DNA of 64,000 bases from Streptomyces cyaneochromogenes (GCF_003963535.1 NZ_CP034539.1:7192001-7256000); one strand, 5' to 3'; positions 50,138 through 59,406 are shown, counted from the first letter of the stretch. Program-made: numbers and translations. The notes: generated by a model not told the origin, from the letters alone.

Positions 50138-50695
50138 GTGATCGAAGAGACCCTCCTCGAGGCCGAGGAGAAGATGGAGAAGGCCGTCGTGGTCGCCAAG
50201 GAGGACTTCGCTGCGATTCGCACCGGCCGTGCGCACCCGGCGATGTTCAACAAGATCGTGGCCGACTACTACGGCGCGCCGACGCCGATCAACCAGCTGG
50301 CTTCGTTCTCCGTGCCGGAGCCGCGCATGGCGGTGGTGACCCCGTTCGACAAGACGGCCCTGCGCAACATCGAGCAGGCGATCCGGGACTCCGACCTGGG
50401 CGTCAACCCGAGCAACGACGGCAACATCATCCGTGTGGTGTTCCCGGAGCTCACCGAGGAGCGCCGCCGCGACTACATCAAGGTCGCCAAGGGCAAGGCC
50501 GAGGACTCGCGAGTGTCCATCCGCTCCGTCCGCCGCAAGGCCAAGGACGCCATCGACAAGCTGATCAAGGACGGCGAGATCGGTGAGGACGAGGGCCGCC
50601 GTGCGGAGAAGGAGCTCGACGACACCACGCACAAGTACGTCGCCCAGGTGGACGAGCTCCTGAAGCACAAGGAAGCGGAGCTGCTCGAGGTCTGA
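50138..50695 (+). CDS. frr: Ribosome recycling factor
   Basis: A 185-aa RRF, the standard length. It begins MIEETLLEAEEKMEKAVVVA and contains FAAIRTGRAHPAMFNKI, SVPEPRMAVVTPFDK and RVVFPELTEERRRDYIKVAK. It splits post-termination ribosomes together with EF-G. GTG 50138 has AGGAG with a 7-base gap. The stop overlaps the cdsA start by one base. Confidence 0.97.
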   Translation: MIEETLLEAEEKMEKAVVVAKEDFAAIRTGRAHPAMFNKIVADYYGAPTPINQLASFSVPEPRMAVVTPFDKTALRNIEQAIRDSDLGVNPSNDGNIIRVVFPELTEERRRDYIKVAKGKAEDSRVSIRSVRRKAKDAIDKLIKDGEIGEDEGRRAEKELDDTTHKYVAQVDELLKHKEAELLEV

Positions 50696-51882
50696 TGAAC
50701 GACTCTTCCTGGGGGGCGCCGCCACAAGCCGGGCATGCCGGACACACCGGGCAAGCCGGGTACTGGGGGGCCGCCGCCGAGCGTGGATCTGTCCAGGGGG
50801 CTGCCCCGGCGGGTCCCGCGTACGATGCGCCTGAGGCGCACCAGACTCGCCCCATGCCCATCGTGCCCGACGGACCCGCTGTACCTCGATACGGCGACGA
50901 CCAGGATGACGACCGGGGGGCCGCTCGCCTGAGCGGCCCCTTGTTCCGCGAACAGCCGCAGCACGCGCGGCCGTACGACACGCCGCAGGCGCGGCCCTAC
51001 GAGGCGGCGCCGCAGAATCCGGAGCCCATGCCCGACGTCCCGCAGCCGGCGCCCCAGCCGCAGAAGAAGAGCGCGGGGCGCGACCTGGGTGCGGCCATAG
51101 GGGTCGGTGTCGGTCTCGGCGTGGTGATCGTCGCGTCGTTGTTCGTCGTCAAGGCCGTGTTCGTCGGCGTGGTCGCGGTCGCCGTCGTCGTGGGTCTGTG
51201 GGAGCTGACCAAGCGGCTCGAGGAGCGCAAGGGCATCAAGGCGCCGCTCGTCCCGCTCGCGCTCGGCGGTGCCGCCATGGTCGTCGCCGGGTACGTCCGC
51301 GGTGCCGAGGGTGCCTGGGTCTCGATGGCGCTGACCGCACTGGCCGTACTCGTCTGGCGCATGACCGAACCGCCCGAGGGCTACCTCAAGGACGTCACCG
51401 CGGGCGTCTTCGCGGCGTTCTACGTGCCGTTCCTGGCGACCTTCGTCGCGATGATGCTCACCGCCGAGGACGGCGCGTTCCGCGTCCTGACGTTCCTGCT
51501 CCTGACGGTCGTCAGCGACACCGGCGCGTACGCCGTCGGCTGGCGCTTCGGCAAGCACAAGCTCGCTCCCCGCATCAGCCCCGGCAAGACCCGCGAGGGC
51601 CTGCTCGGCGCGGTGAGCTTCGCGATGGTGGCGGGCGCGCTGTGCATGCACTTCCTGATCGACGACGGCACCTGGTGGCAGGGCCTGCTGCTGGGCCTCG
51701 CGGTCGCGGCCAGCGCCACGCTGGGTGACCTCGGCGAGTCGATGATCAAGCGCGACCTGGGCATCAAGGACATGGGCACGCTGCTGCCGGGTCACGGCGG
51801 GATCATGGACCGGCTGGACTCGCTGTTGCCGACGGCTCCTGTCGTGTGGCTCCTGTTGGTGCTTTTCGTGGGGAGCGGCTGA
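50695..51882 (+). CDS. cdsA: Phosphatidate cytidylyltransferase CdsA
   Basis: A 395-aa membrane enzyme that makes CDP-diacylglycerol from phosphatidic acid and CTP, the entry to phospholipid synthesis. The N-terminal ~125 residues are a Gly/Pro/Gln-rich, apparently disordered cytoplasmic extension common in Streptomyces CdsA. About eight TM segments follow. The family signature is at the C-terminus (LGDLGESMIKRDLGIKDMG, LLPGHGGIMDRLDSLL). It is translationally coupled to frr. Confidence 0.95.
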   Translation: MNDSSWGAPPQAGHAGHTGQAGYWGAAAERGSVQGAAPAGPAYDAPEAHQTRPMPIVPDGPAVPRYGDDQDDDRGAARLSGPLFREQPQHARPYDTPQARPYEAAPQNPEPMPDVPQPAPQPQKKSAGRDLGAAIGVGVGLGVVIVASLFVVKAVFVGVVAVAVVVGLWELTKRLEERKGIKAPLVPLALGGAAMVVAGYVRGAEGAWVSMALTALAVLVWRMTEPPEGYLKDVTAGVFAAFYVPFLATFVAMMLTAEDGAFRVLTFLLLTVVSDTGAYAVGWRFGKHKLAPRISPGKTREGLLGAVSFAMVAGALCMHFLIDDGTWWQGLLLGLAVAASATLGDLGESMIKRDLGIKDMGTLLPGHGGIMDRLDSLLPTAPVVWLLLVLFVGSG

Positions 51883-51901
51883 CGGATCGGGCAGTGTCCG
51901 G

Positions 51902-51932
51902 GGAGCCTCCGCTTTCGTAGAGCGGGGGCTCC
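51902..51932 (+). terminator. Terminator after cdsA
   Basis: GGAGCCTCCGCT (51902-51913) pairs with AGCGGGGGCTCC (51921-51932) with one G-T pair and a 7-nt loop; TCGTTCTTG follows. Confidence 0.8.
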
Positions 51933-52016
51933 TCGTTCTTGCGCGCGATGGTGCCGCGCGTCGTCTGGTGGGACGATTCCGGTGTACGTCCTCAAGGCAC
52001 CTCAAAGGGGGTCATC

Positions 52017-52466
52017 ATGGCCGCCATCCGAGAAGTCATCGACGTCGACTGCGCGCCGGACGAGGTCTACGCGTATATCACCGATCCGTCCCACCTGCCG
52101 GAATGGCAACTGAGCGCCGTGTCCGCGGAGCAACTCGACGAGGGGCCCGTCCACACCGGCTCCCAGGTCCGGGTCACCCGGCGCATCGGCACCCGCGAGA
52201 TCCCGATGACCGTGGAGTTCGACGAGCTCGACCCACCGCACAGCTGGGATCTGCACGGGGTCGACGGCCCCGTCAGGCCACGCACCCACGGTGAGATCGA
52301 GCCGCTCGACGACGGACGGCGCTCCCGCGTGACCATAGAGATCGACTTCGAAGGGCACGGCCTGGGCAAGGTCCTGGTGCCCCTCGTCGTCCGTCCGCAG
52401 GTCCGCAAGGAACTCCCGCGCGACGAGCAACTGCTGAAGGACCGGCTGGAGCGCACGACCGACTGA
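52017..52466 (+). CDS. SRPBCC (polyketide cyclase-like) family protein
   Basis: A 149-aa helix-grip fold protein. The N-terminal strand pattern is MAAIREVIDVDCAPDEVYAY, with ITDPSHLPEWQ typical of the SRPBCC superfamily, then TRREIPMTVEFDELDPPHSW (seen here as TREIPMTVEF and LDPPHSW) and a C-terminal helix. Members bind small hydrophobic ligands; the function is unknown. ATG 52017 has AAAGGGGG upstream. It lies between cdsA and rlmN. Confidence 0.85.
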   Translation: MAAIREVIDVDCAPDEVYAYITDPSHLPEWQLSAVSAEQLDEGPVHTGSQVRVTRRIGTREIPMTVEFDELDPPHSWDLHGVDGPVRPRTHGEIEPLDDGRRSRVTIEIDFEGHGLGKVLVPLVVRPQVRKELPRDEQLLKDRLERTTD

Positions 52467-52526
52467 ACGTCCTGCGCCCCGGTGCCGAACGGGCCACTCC
52501 AGTGGATCTGCGACACTGGTACGGCC

Positions 52527-53633
52527 ATGCCTAAGCCCGGAGAACTCACATTCGTCGCCCCCCGCGGAGCCAAGAAGCCGCCGCGGCATCTTGCCGATCT
52601 CACGCCCGGTGAGCGTAAGGACGCCGTTGCCGCGATCGGTGAGAAGCCGTTTCGTGCCAAGCAGCTCTCGCAGCACTACTTCGCGCGGTACGCGCACGAC
52701 CCGGAGCAGTGGACCGACATCCCCGCCGGGTCGCGCGCCAAGCTGCGGGAGGAGCTCTTCCCCGAGCTCATGACCGTCGTACGGCATCTGTCGACCGACC
52801 AGGGCGACACCCGCAAGACACTGTGGCGGCTGTTCGACGGGACGCTCGTCGAGTCGGTGCTGATGCGGTATCCGGACCGGGTGACCATGTGCATCAGCTC
52901 CCAGGCGGGTTGCGGGATGAACTGCCCGTTCTGCGCGACCGGGCAGGCGGGGCTGGACCGGAATCTGTCGACCGCCGAGATCGTCCATCAGATCGTGGAC
53001 GGGATGCGGGCGCTCCGGGACGGGGACGTGCCCGGTGGGCCCGCTCGGCTGTCCAACATCGTCTTCATGGGGATGGGCGAGCCGCTCGCCAACTACAACC
53101 GGGTCGTGGGCGCCATTCGGCGGCTCACCGATCCGGAGCCGGACGGGCTCGGGCTGTCCCAGCGCGGGATCACCGTCTCGACCGTCGGCCTCGTCCCGGC
53201 CATCCACCGGTTCGCCGACGAGGGCTTCAAGTGCCGGCTCGCGATCTCGCTGCACGCGCCCGACGACGAGCTGCGCGACACCCTCGTACCCGTCAACACG
53301 CGGTGGAAGGTGCGCGAGGTCCTCGACGCCGGGTTCGAGTACGTCGAGAAGTCCGGACGCCGGCTGTCGATCGAGTACGCGCTGATCCGGGACATCAACG
53401 ACCAGGCCTGGCGCGGTGACCGGCTCGGGCGGCTGCTCAAGGGCAAGCCCGTGCATGTCAATCTCATCCCGCTGAACCCGACTCCCGGGTCGAAGTGGAC
53501 CGCGTCGCGGCCCGAGGACGAGAAGGCGTTCGTCGAGGCCATCGCCGCGCATGGTGTACCGGTGACGATCCGGGACACCCGTGGTCAGGAGATCGACGGG
53601 GCCTGCGGTCAGCTGGCGGCCACCGAGCGGTAA
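52527..53633 (+). CDS. rlmN: 23S rRNA (adenine2503-C2)-methyltransferase RlmN
   Basis: A 368-aa radical-SAM methyltransferase that methylates A2503 of 23S rRNA and A37 of some tRNAs. The [4Fe-4S] motif is CGMNCPFC (CxxxCxxC). VFMGMGEPLANYNRV and the catalytic Cys region at the C-terminus (IRDTRGQEIDGACGQLA) fit the family, as does AISLHAPDDELRDTLVP. ATG 52527. Confidence 0.96.
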   Translation: MPKPGELTFVAPRGAKKPPRHLADLTPGERKDAVAAIGEKPFRAKQLSQHYFARYAHDPEQWTDIPAGSRAKLREELFPELMTVVRHLSTDQGDTRKTLWRLFDGTLVESVLMRYPDRVTMCISSQAGCGMNCPFCATGQAGLDRNLSTAEIVHQIVDGMRALRDGDVPGGPARLSNIVFMGMGEPLANYNRVVGAIRRLTDPEPDGLGLSQRGITVSTVGLVPAIHRFADEGFKCRLAISLHAPDDELRDTLVPVNTRWKVREVLDAGFEYVEKSGRRLSIEYALIRDINDQAWRGDRLGRLLKGKPVHVNLIPLNPTPGSKWTASRPEDEKAFVEAIAAHGVPVTIRDTRGQEIDGACGQLAATER

Positions 53634-53669
53634 TCTGAGCGCGTACACCCGTACGTACATCTTCATATT

Positions 53670-53762
53670 CCGACAGGGGAGCGCCACAGCGCTGAGAGTG
53701 CGGCAATCAGGCCCGCAGACCCTCTGAACCTCGCCCAGGTCATTCTGGGTAGGAAGTTCGGT
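53670..53762 (+). promoter_or_regulatory. TPP riboswitch (THI element)
   Basis: The thi-box landmarks are in order: AGGGGAGC (53675-53682), GCTGAGAGTGCGGC (53691-53704), CAGACCCTCTGAACCT (53716-53731), then GGGTAGGAAGTTCGG (53748-53761 area). The outer P1 stem can form from CCGA (53670-53673) and TCGG (53758-53761). It sits directly upstream of the thiB-like gene, so thiamine pyrophosphate is expected to repress the transporter, probably by hiding the ribosome site. Confidence 0.93.
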
Positions 53763-53854
53763 CATCACTCAAGCTGTTGCGCCCTGCCCGGGAGCCGAAG
53801 AAGGACTCCCGGGCAGGGCCGCGTCTCTTCCTGGTCCATCCCAGGAGGAAGTCA

Positions 53855-54961
53855 GTGAGCACCACCAGCACCACCGGCACCACCAGGAAGTATCTGGCCC
53901 TGGCCGTCGGCCTCGGGCTCGTCACGCTGTCCGCGTGCGGATCGTCGTCCGACGACGAGGGATCCGGCGGGTCCGGCGGGTCCAAGACCGTGACGCTCGT
54001 CAGCCACAACTCGTTCGCCGCCTCGAAGAACGTCCTCGCCGCGTTCGAGAAGCAGTCCGGCTACAAGGTCAAGGTCCTGGAGGACGGCGACGCCGGGCAG
54101 GCCGTCAACAAGGCGATCCTGACCAAGGACAACCCGCAGGGCGACGTCTTCTTCGGTGTCGACAACACCCTGCTGTCGCGGGCGCTCGACAACGGGCTGT
54201 TCCAGTCGTACGAGGCGAAGGGCTTCGCCGAGATCGAGGAGCAGTACCGGGTCGACCAGGACAAGCACCGGGTCACCCCCATCGACACCGGCGACATCTG
54301 CGTCAACTACGACAAGGCGTACTTCAGCGAGCACAAGCTGGCCCCGCCGACGACGTACGACGATCTGATCAAGCCTGCGTACAAGAACCTCCTCGTCACC
54401 GAGAACGCCTCCACCTCCTCGCCCGGCCTCGGCTTCCTGCTCGGCACCGCCGCCAAGTACGGCGACGACGGCTGGGAGGACTACTGGAAGAAGCTCAAGG
54501 CCAACGGCGTCAAGGTCGTCGACGGCTGGGAGCAGGCCTACAACGAGGAGTTCTCGGGCTCGGCCGGCGGCAAGAAGGCCAAGGCCGACCGACCGCTCGT
54601 CGTGTCGTACGCCTCCTCGCCGCCCGCCGAGGTCATCTACGGTGACCCGAAGCCGACGACCGCGCCGACCGGCGTCGCGACCGGCACCTGCTTCCGCCAG
54701 GTCGAGTACGCGGGCCTGCTCAGCAACGCCAAGAACGCCGAGGGCGGCAAGGCGCTGGTCGACTTCATGCTCACCAGGACGTTCCAGGACGACATGCCGC
54801 TCAACATGTTCGTCTACCCGGTGCGCGAGGGCGCCCAGGTGCCCGAGGAGTTCACGAAGTACGGCCCCCAGGCCGAGAACCCCGAGACCATGGACCCGGC
54901 GAAGATCGCCGACAACCGTGACGACTGGGTCAAGTCGTGGACCTCGCTCGTACTGAAGTAG
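53855..54961 (+). CDS. thiB: Thiamine ABC transporter substrate-binding lipoprotein
   Basis: A 368-aa extracellular binding protein. The signal sequence ends in lipobox VTLSACGS, so the mature Cys is lipidated. The mature protein has the TbpA/ThiB family pattern: VTLVSHNSFAASKNVLAAFE, VLEDGDAGQAVNKAILTKDN, GDVFFGVDNTLLSRAL and VDGWEQAYNEEFSG. The TPP riboswitch and the following permease and ATPase genes support thiamine (or TPP) as ligand. GTG 53855 has AGGAGG upstream. Overlaps the permease gene. Confidence 0.93.
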   Translation: MSTTSTTGTTRKYLALAVGLGLVTLSACGSSSDDEGSGGSGGSKTVTLVSHNSFAASKNVLAAFEKQSGYKVKVLEDGDAGQAVNKAILTKDNPQGDVFFGVDNTLLSRALDNGLFQSYEAKGFAEIEEQYRVDQDKHRVTPIDTGDICVNYDKAYFSEHKLAPPTTYDDLIKPAYKNLLVTENASTSSPGLGFLLGTAAKYGDDGWEDYWKKLKANGVKVVDGWEQAYNEEFSGSAGGKKAKADRPLVVSYASSPPAEVIYGDPKPTTAPTGVATGTCFRQVEYAGLLSNAKNAEGGKALVDFMLTRTFQDDMPLNMFVYPVREGAQVPEEFTKYGPQAENPETMDPAKIADNRDDWVKSWTSLVLK

Positions 54962-56619
54962 CCCCGGGCAAGGGCCGCACGAAAGCCCTCAAGGGCGGCG
55001 CGGCGCGGCTCGGCCTCATCGCCGTGCCCGTCGCGTTCTTCGCGCTCTTCTTCGCCTACCCCGTCGCCGCGATCGTCGCGCGCGGTCTGAAGGTCGACGG
55101 GGTGTGGCAGTTCGGGCGGCTCTGGGACGTGCTCGGGCAGTCCGACATCCGGCACGTCCTGTGGTTCACCACCTGGCAGGCGCTCGCGTCCACCGCGCTC
55201 ACCCTGCTGCTCGCGCTGCCGGGCGCCTATGTCTTCGCCCGCTTCGACTTCCCCGGCAAGCAGGTCCTGCGGGCCGTGGTGACCGTCCCCTTCGTGCTGC
55301 CGACGGTCGTCGTCGGTACGGCGTTCCTCGCGCTCGTCGGCCGCGGCGGACTCCTCGACGAGCTGTGGGGCGTACGGCTCGACACCACCGTGTGGGCCAT
55401 CCTGCTCGCGCACGTCTTCTTCAACTACGCCGTCGTCGTACGGACCGTCGGCGGGCTCTGGTCCCAGCTCGACCCGCGCCAGGAGGAGGCCGCGCGGATG
55501 CTCGGCGCGTCGCCTCTGAAGGCCTGGCGTCAGGTCACCCTCCCGGCCCTCGCGCCCGCCGTGGCGGCCGCCGCGCTCATGGTCTTCCTCTTCACCTTCA
55601 CCTCGTTCGGTGTGGTGCAGATCCTGGGCGGCCCGACCTTCTCGACCCTCGAAGTGGAGATCTACCGGCAGACGTCCGAGATCTTCGACCTGTCCACGGC
55701 CGCCGTCCTGACGATCATCCAGTTCCTGGCGGTGGCCTGCATCCTCGCCGTGCACGCCTGGACGGTACGGCGACGGGAGAGCGCCCTGCGTCTGGTGGAC
55801 GCGTCGGTGACCGCGCGGCGGCCGCGCGGGGCGGGGCAGTGGGCGCTGCTGGCCGGTGTCCTGGCCGTCATCGTCGTACTCCTGCTGCTGCCGCTGGCCG
55901 TGCTGGTGCAGCGGTCGCTGGACGCCCCCGACTTCGGCTACTACCGGGCGCTGACCAGCTCCGACGGCGGGGTCTTCCTCGTCGCGCCTATCGAGGCGAT
56001 CGGCAACTCGCTGCAGTACGCCGTGGTCGCCACCCTCATCGCCGTGCTGATCGGAGGTCTGGCGGCGGCCGCGCTGACCCGACGGGACGCGGGCCGGTTC
56101 GTCCGCGGCTTCGACGCGCTGCTGATGCTGCCGCTCGGGGTGTCCGCGGTGACGGTCGGGTTCGGGTTCCTGATCGCCCTGGACGAGCCGCCGCTCGACC
56201 TGCGCAGCACCTGGATCCTGGTTCCGCTGGCCCAGGCGCTGGTCGGGGTGCCCTTCGTCGTACGGACCATGCTGCCCGTGCTGCGGGCCGTGGACCAGCG
56301 ACTGCGCGAAGCGGCCTCGGTGCTGGGGGCCTCGCCCTGGCGGGTCTGGCGCGAGGTGGATCTGCCGATGGTGCGACGGGCGCTGCTGATCGCGGCCGGG
56401 TTCGCCTTCGCGGTGTCCCTCGGGGAGTTCGGGGCGACCGTGTTCATCGCGCGGCCCGACAACCCGACGCTGCCGGTCGCTGTCGCGCGGCTGCTGGGGC
56501 GGGCGGGCGAGCTCAACTACGGCCAGGCGATGGCCCTTTCGACGGTACTGATGGTGGTGTGCGCGGTGGCGCTGCTGGTGCTGGAGCGGCTTCGTACGGA
56601 TCGGACGGGGGAGTTCTAG
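54937..56619 (+). CDS. thiP: Thiamine ABC transporter permease (two-domain, ThiP-like)
   Basis: A 560-aa inner-membrane protein with about 12 TM segments in two homologous binding-protein-dependent permease halves. Each half has an EAA-type loop: EEAARMLGASPLKAWRQVTL (about residue 187) and REAASVLGASPWRVWREVDL (about residue 452). The fused architecture is that of ThiP and related permeases. GTG 54937 overlaps thiB by 25 bp, suggesting coupling. The thiQ ATG (56620) starts directly after its TAG. Confidence 0.92.
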   Translation: MDLARTEVAPGKGRTKALKGGAARLGLIAVPVAFFALFFAYPVAAIVARGLKVDGVWQFGRLWDVLGQSDIRHVLWFTTWQALASTALTLLLALPGAYVFARFDFPGKQVLRAVVTVPFVLPTVVVGTAFLALVGRGGLLDELWGVRLDTTVWAILLAHVFFNYAVVVRTVGGLWSQLDPRQEEAARMLGASPLKAWRQVTLPALAPAVAAAALMVFLFTFTSFGVVQILGGPTFSTLEVEIYRQTSEIFDLSTAAVLTIIQFLAVACILAVHAWTVRRRESALRLVDASVTARRPRGAGQWALLAGVLAVIVVLLLLPLAVLVQRSLDAPDFGYYRALTSSDGGVFLVAPIEAIGNSLQYAVVATLIAVLIGGLAAAALTRRDAGRFVRGFDALLMLPLGVSAVTVGFGFLIALDEPPLDLRSTWILVPLAQALVGVPFVVRTMLPVLRAVDQRLREAASVLGASPWRVWREVDLPMVRRALLIAAGFAFAVSLGEFGATVFIARPDNPTLPVAVARLLGRAGELNYGQAMALSTVLMVVCAVALLVLERLRTDRTGEF

Positions 56620-57669
56620 ATGCTGACGGGTGACTTCCGGACGGTGCCGGGGCTGCTGAGCCTCGAGGGTGCGACCGTGCGCTTCGGCGGGCGTGCCGTG
56701 CTCGACGGCGTCGACCTCGAGGTCGCCGAGCACGAGATCGTGTGCGTGCTCGGGCCGAGCGGCAGCGGCAAGTCGACGCTGCTGCGGGCGGTGGCGGGGC
56801 TGCAACCCCTCGATGCCGGGCGGGTGTCGCTCGACGGGCGGGACCAGGCCGGGGTGCCCGCGCACAAGCGGGGCGTCGGGCTGATGTTCCAGGACCATCA
56901 GCTGTTCCCGCAGCGGGACGTCGGCGGCAACGTCGCCTTCGGGGCGCGGATGCACGGCGCCTCCAAGGGGGAACAGGCCGAGCGGGTACGGGAGTTGCTC
57001 GAGCTCGTCGGACTGCCGGGAGCTTCCGGGCGTGCCGTCGCCTCCCTCTCCGGCGGGGAGCAGCAGCGGGTCGCGCTGGCCCGCGCCCTCGCGCCCCGGC
57101 CCCGGCTGCTGATGCTGGACGAGCCGTTGGGCCAGCTCGACCGCTCGCTGCGGGAGCGGCTGGTCGTCGAACTGCGGGAGCTGTTCGGGCGGTTGGGCAC
57201 CACCGTGCTGGCCGTGACGCACGACCAGGGCGAGGCCTTCGCGCTCGCCGACCGGGTCGTGGTGATGCGGGACGGGCGGATCGCCCAGAGCGGTACGCCG
57301 CTCGAGGTGTGGCAGCGGCCGGTGGACGAGTTCGTGGCGCGCTTCCTCGGGTTCGACAACGTGGTCGAGGGCACCGTCGCCGGGGAGGCCGCCGACACGC
57401 CCTGGGGCAAGCTGCCGGTGGGTGAGGGCGCCGCGCAGGGCACGCGGACGCTGCTGGTCCGGCCGGCCGGGGTGCGGCTCGTGGCCCCCGAGGCCGGGCT
57501 GCGCTGCACGGTCGCGGCGCGCACGTTCAAGGGCACGCATGTCGCCGTGCACCTCCAGCCGGAGGACGCGCCGCGCCTGGAGGCGGCGTGTGCGCTGCGC
57601 GACGCGCCGGAGGTCGGGGACACGGTCGGGGTGGAGTTCGACGCGGCGGAAATTGTCGTGCTCGGTTGA
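56620..57669 (+). CDS. thiQ: Thiamine ABC transporter ATP-binding protein
   Basis: A 349-aa ABC ATPase. Walker A is GPSGSGKSTLLRAVAG, Q-loop FQDHQLFPQRDV, signature LSGGEQQRVALARALA, Walker B LLMLDEPLGQLD, and H-loop AVTHDQGEAF. A C-terminal extension (about 245-349) fits a TOBE regulatory domain. It is last in the riboswitch-controlled operon; the substrate is inferred from that context. Confidence 0.9.
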   Translation: MLTGDFRTVPGLLSLEGATVRFGGRAVLDGVDLEVAEHEIVCVLGPSGSGKSTLLRAVAGLQPLDAGRVSLDGRDQAGVPAHKRGVGLMFQDHQLFPQRDVGGNVAFGARMHGASKGEQAERVRELLELVGLPGASGRAVASLSGGEQQRVALARALAPRPRLLMLDEPLGQLDRSLRERLVVELRELFGRLGTTVLAVTHDQGEAFALADRVVVMRDGRIAQSGTPLEVWQRPVDEFVARFLGFDNVVEGTVAGEAADTPWGKLPVGEGAAQGTRTLLVRPAGVRLVAPEAGLRCTVAARTFKGTHVAVHLQPEDAPRLEAACALRDAPEVGDTVGVEFDAAEIVVLG

Positions 57670-57694
57670 TCGTCGCGCGCATAGGGTGCGGGGC

Positions 57695-58492
57695 ATGACG
57701 CTGCTCGCACATGACCGTTACTGCGACGAGATCGCCCACCAGGTAGGCCTGTTGAGGACTGTCGTGACCTCCGGTGCCGACCTGTCGGCCACCGTGCCCA
57801 CCTGCCCCGACTGGTCGCTGGAGCAGCTCGTACGGCACACGGGCGGCGCCCTGCGCTGGGTGGAGCTGATGGTGCGCACGCGGGCGCAGGAGGAGATCCC
57901 GGAGGAGCAGGTGCCGGGGGTCGAGGGGCCCGAGGACAGGGGAGACCCCGCGGCCCTGGACGCCTGGCTCGCGGAGACCGGCGAGATGATGGTCGCCGCC
58001 CTGCGAGAGGCCGGTCCGGATGCCAAGGTGTGGGGCTGGGCCGGGATCCTCAACGCCGGGTTCTGGGCCCGCCGTATGACCCACGAGATCACCGTCCACC
58101 GCGCGGACGCGACACTCGCCGCCGGGCTGCCCTACGAGGTCGCGCCGGATGTGGCCGCCGACGCGATCGACGAGTGGCTGCAGATCGTCGAGTGGGCGCA
58201 GCGGACGTTGCCGGACGATCCGGCGAGGGAGCTGCGTAGGCCGGGGAGCAGTATCCATCTGCACGCCACCGACAACACCCCCGACGTGAACGCGGAGTGG
58301 TTCATCGACCTCGCCGAGGACGCCGTCGCCTGGCGCCGGGGCCACGAGAAGGCGACCGTCGCGCTGCGCGGCCCGCTCACCGCCGTCCTGCTCGCCTTCT
58401 ACCGCCGACTGCCGCTGGACAGCCCGCAGTTGGAGGTCCTCGGCGAGCGGGAGCTGCTGGAGTTCTGGCTGGAGCGGGCCACCTTCGGCTGA
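57695..58492 (+). CDS. Maleylpyruvate isomerase-like (mycothiol-dependent, DinB fold) protein
   Basis: A 265-aa protein of the actinobacterial maleylpyruvate isomerase N-terminal (MDMPI) family. It shows TVPTCPDWSLEQLVRHTGGALRWVE (read as CPDWSLEQLVRHTGG), where the His begins the usual metal site, and WARRMTHEITVHRADA with the second and third His ligands. The C-terminal domain includes ALRGPLTAVLLAFYRRL. Many paralogues of this family exist in Streptomyces, mostly of unknown substrate. It lies 25 bp after thiQ but probably has its own function. Confidence 0.88.
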   Translation: MTLLAHDRYCDEIAHQVGLLRTVVTSGADLSATVPTCPDWSLEQLVRHTGGALRWVELMVRTRAQEEIPEEQVPGVEGPEDRGDPAALDAWLAETGEMMVAALREAGPDAKVWGWAGILNAGFWARRMTHEITVHRADATLAAGLPYEVAPDVAADAIDEWLQIVEWAQRTLPDDPARELRRPGSSIHLHATDNTPDVNAEWFIDLAEDAVAWRRGHEKATVALRGPLTAVLLAFYRRLPLDSPQLEVLGERELLEFWLERATFG

Positions 58493-58512
58493 CGCCGGCC
58501 GAGTAAGGCGAA

Positions 58513-58541
58513 GGCCCGCCCCCGGGAAGCGGGGACGGGCC
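58513..58541. terminator. Hairpin between convergent genes
   Basis: GGCCCGCCCC (58513-58522) pairs with GGGGACGGGCC (58531-58541) with one mismatch. It lies in the 68-bp gap between two convergent stops. Confidence 0.65.
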
Positions 58542-58560
58542 CTACGGGCGTACGACGGCG

Positions 58561-59259
58561 TCAGCGGTCGCTGCTCGCCCCACGGCGGCGCATGCCGAAG
58601 AAGACGGCGCCACCGCCGAGCGCGACCAGACCGATCGCGATGCCGGCGATCAGCCCGGTGTTGGAGTTCGCACCGGTCTCGGCGAGGTTGGAGTCACCGG
58701 CGTCCGCCGGGGCCGGAGCGTTGCTCTCGGTGCCCGCGGGAGCGGTGCTCTCGCTCTCCGAGGGGGTCGGGGTCGGGGTGTCGGTCTCCTCCGCCGGAGT
58801 CGAGGCGGAGTCCGACGGGGTCGGGGTGTCGGACGGAGCCGGCGGCTCCTCCTCTTCCTTCTTGCACGCCGTGGACGGCGTCGTCAGGTTCGGCTTGATG
58901 TCCTCGTCGACATAGCCGGCGGCCTTGACGTGGACGCGGTACTCCGCGTCCGGCTTCCAGTTCTCGGTGAAGGTGATGGTGACACCCTCGCGCGAGCCCT
59001 TGACCACCTGCTCGCCGATCTTCTTCAGGTCGGCGCCGTTGTTCTGCAGGTACACGCTGACGGTCGCCGGGATCCCGCTGGGGTCCACGTCGGTGACCGT
59101 GATGACGCCCTTGTCGCCGTCGCACTTGGCTTCGGCGGAGAATTCACTGATGTCGCACGCGAGCGCGTTGCCCGCGAGGCCGAGCGCGAGCGCCGCCGAG
59201 GCGGAGGCGACACCCAGGGCGCGCACGGAACGTGCGACAGTACGGCGGTTTATGGACAC
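58561..59259 (-). CDS. LAETG-anchored cell-wall surface protein (sortase substrate)
   Basis: A 232-aa secreted protein. Signal peptide: basic SINRRTVARSVRALG then ASASAALALGLAGNALA. The mature part has an Ig-like/beta domain with few Cys (ACDISEF, KCDGDKG) and a long Ser/Thr/Pro/Glu stalk. The sorting signal is LAETG, followed by a hydrophobic segment (GLIAGIAIGLVALGGGAVFF) and a basic tail (MRRRGASSDR). LAXTG is the motif of class E sortases in Streptomyces. GTG 59259 has AAGGA five bases upstream. The cargo function is unknown. Confidence 0.9.
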   Translation of the reverse strand: MSINRRTVARSVRALGVASASAALALGLAGNALACDISEFSAEAKCDGDKGVITVTDVDPSGIPATVSVYLQNNGADLKKIGEQVVKGSREGVTITFTENWKPDAEYRVHVKAAGYVDEDIKPNLTTPSTACKKEEEEPPAPSDTPTPSDSASTPAEETDTPTPTPSESESTAPAGTESNAPAPADAGDSNLAETGANSNTGLIAGIAIGLVALGGGAVFFGMRRRGASSDR

Positions 59260-59406
59260 GTTTGTCCTTACGAGTTGCACCACGGAGGGGGGTTGGAGAG
59301 GTCGGTGATGTGTCATCACCGTCCCCAGCAGTCTCACAGGTTTATAAGCGTGACATAAGCAGTGTCAACGTGTAGGCAGCCCACAGGCGTTGGCTTTGCC
59401 CTCTTA

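Noticed and set aside
54814..57696. A 960-codon minus-strand frame opposite the thiamine transporter genes
   Set aside because: Arg/Gln/Glu/His-rich translation with no family resemblance, antisense to three clear genes.
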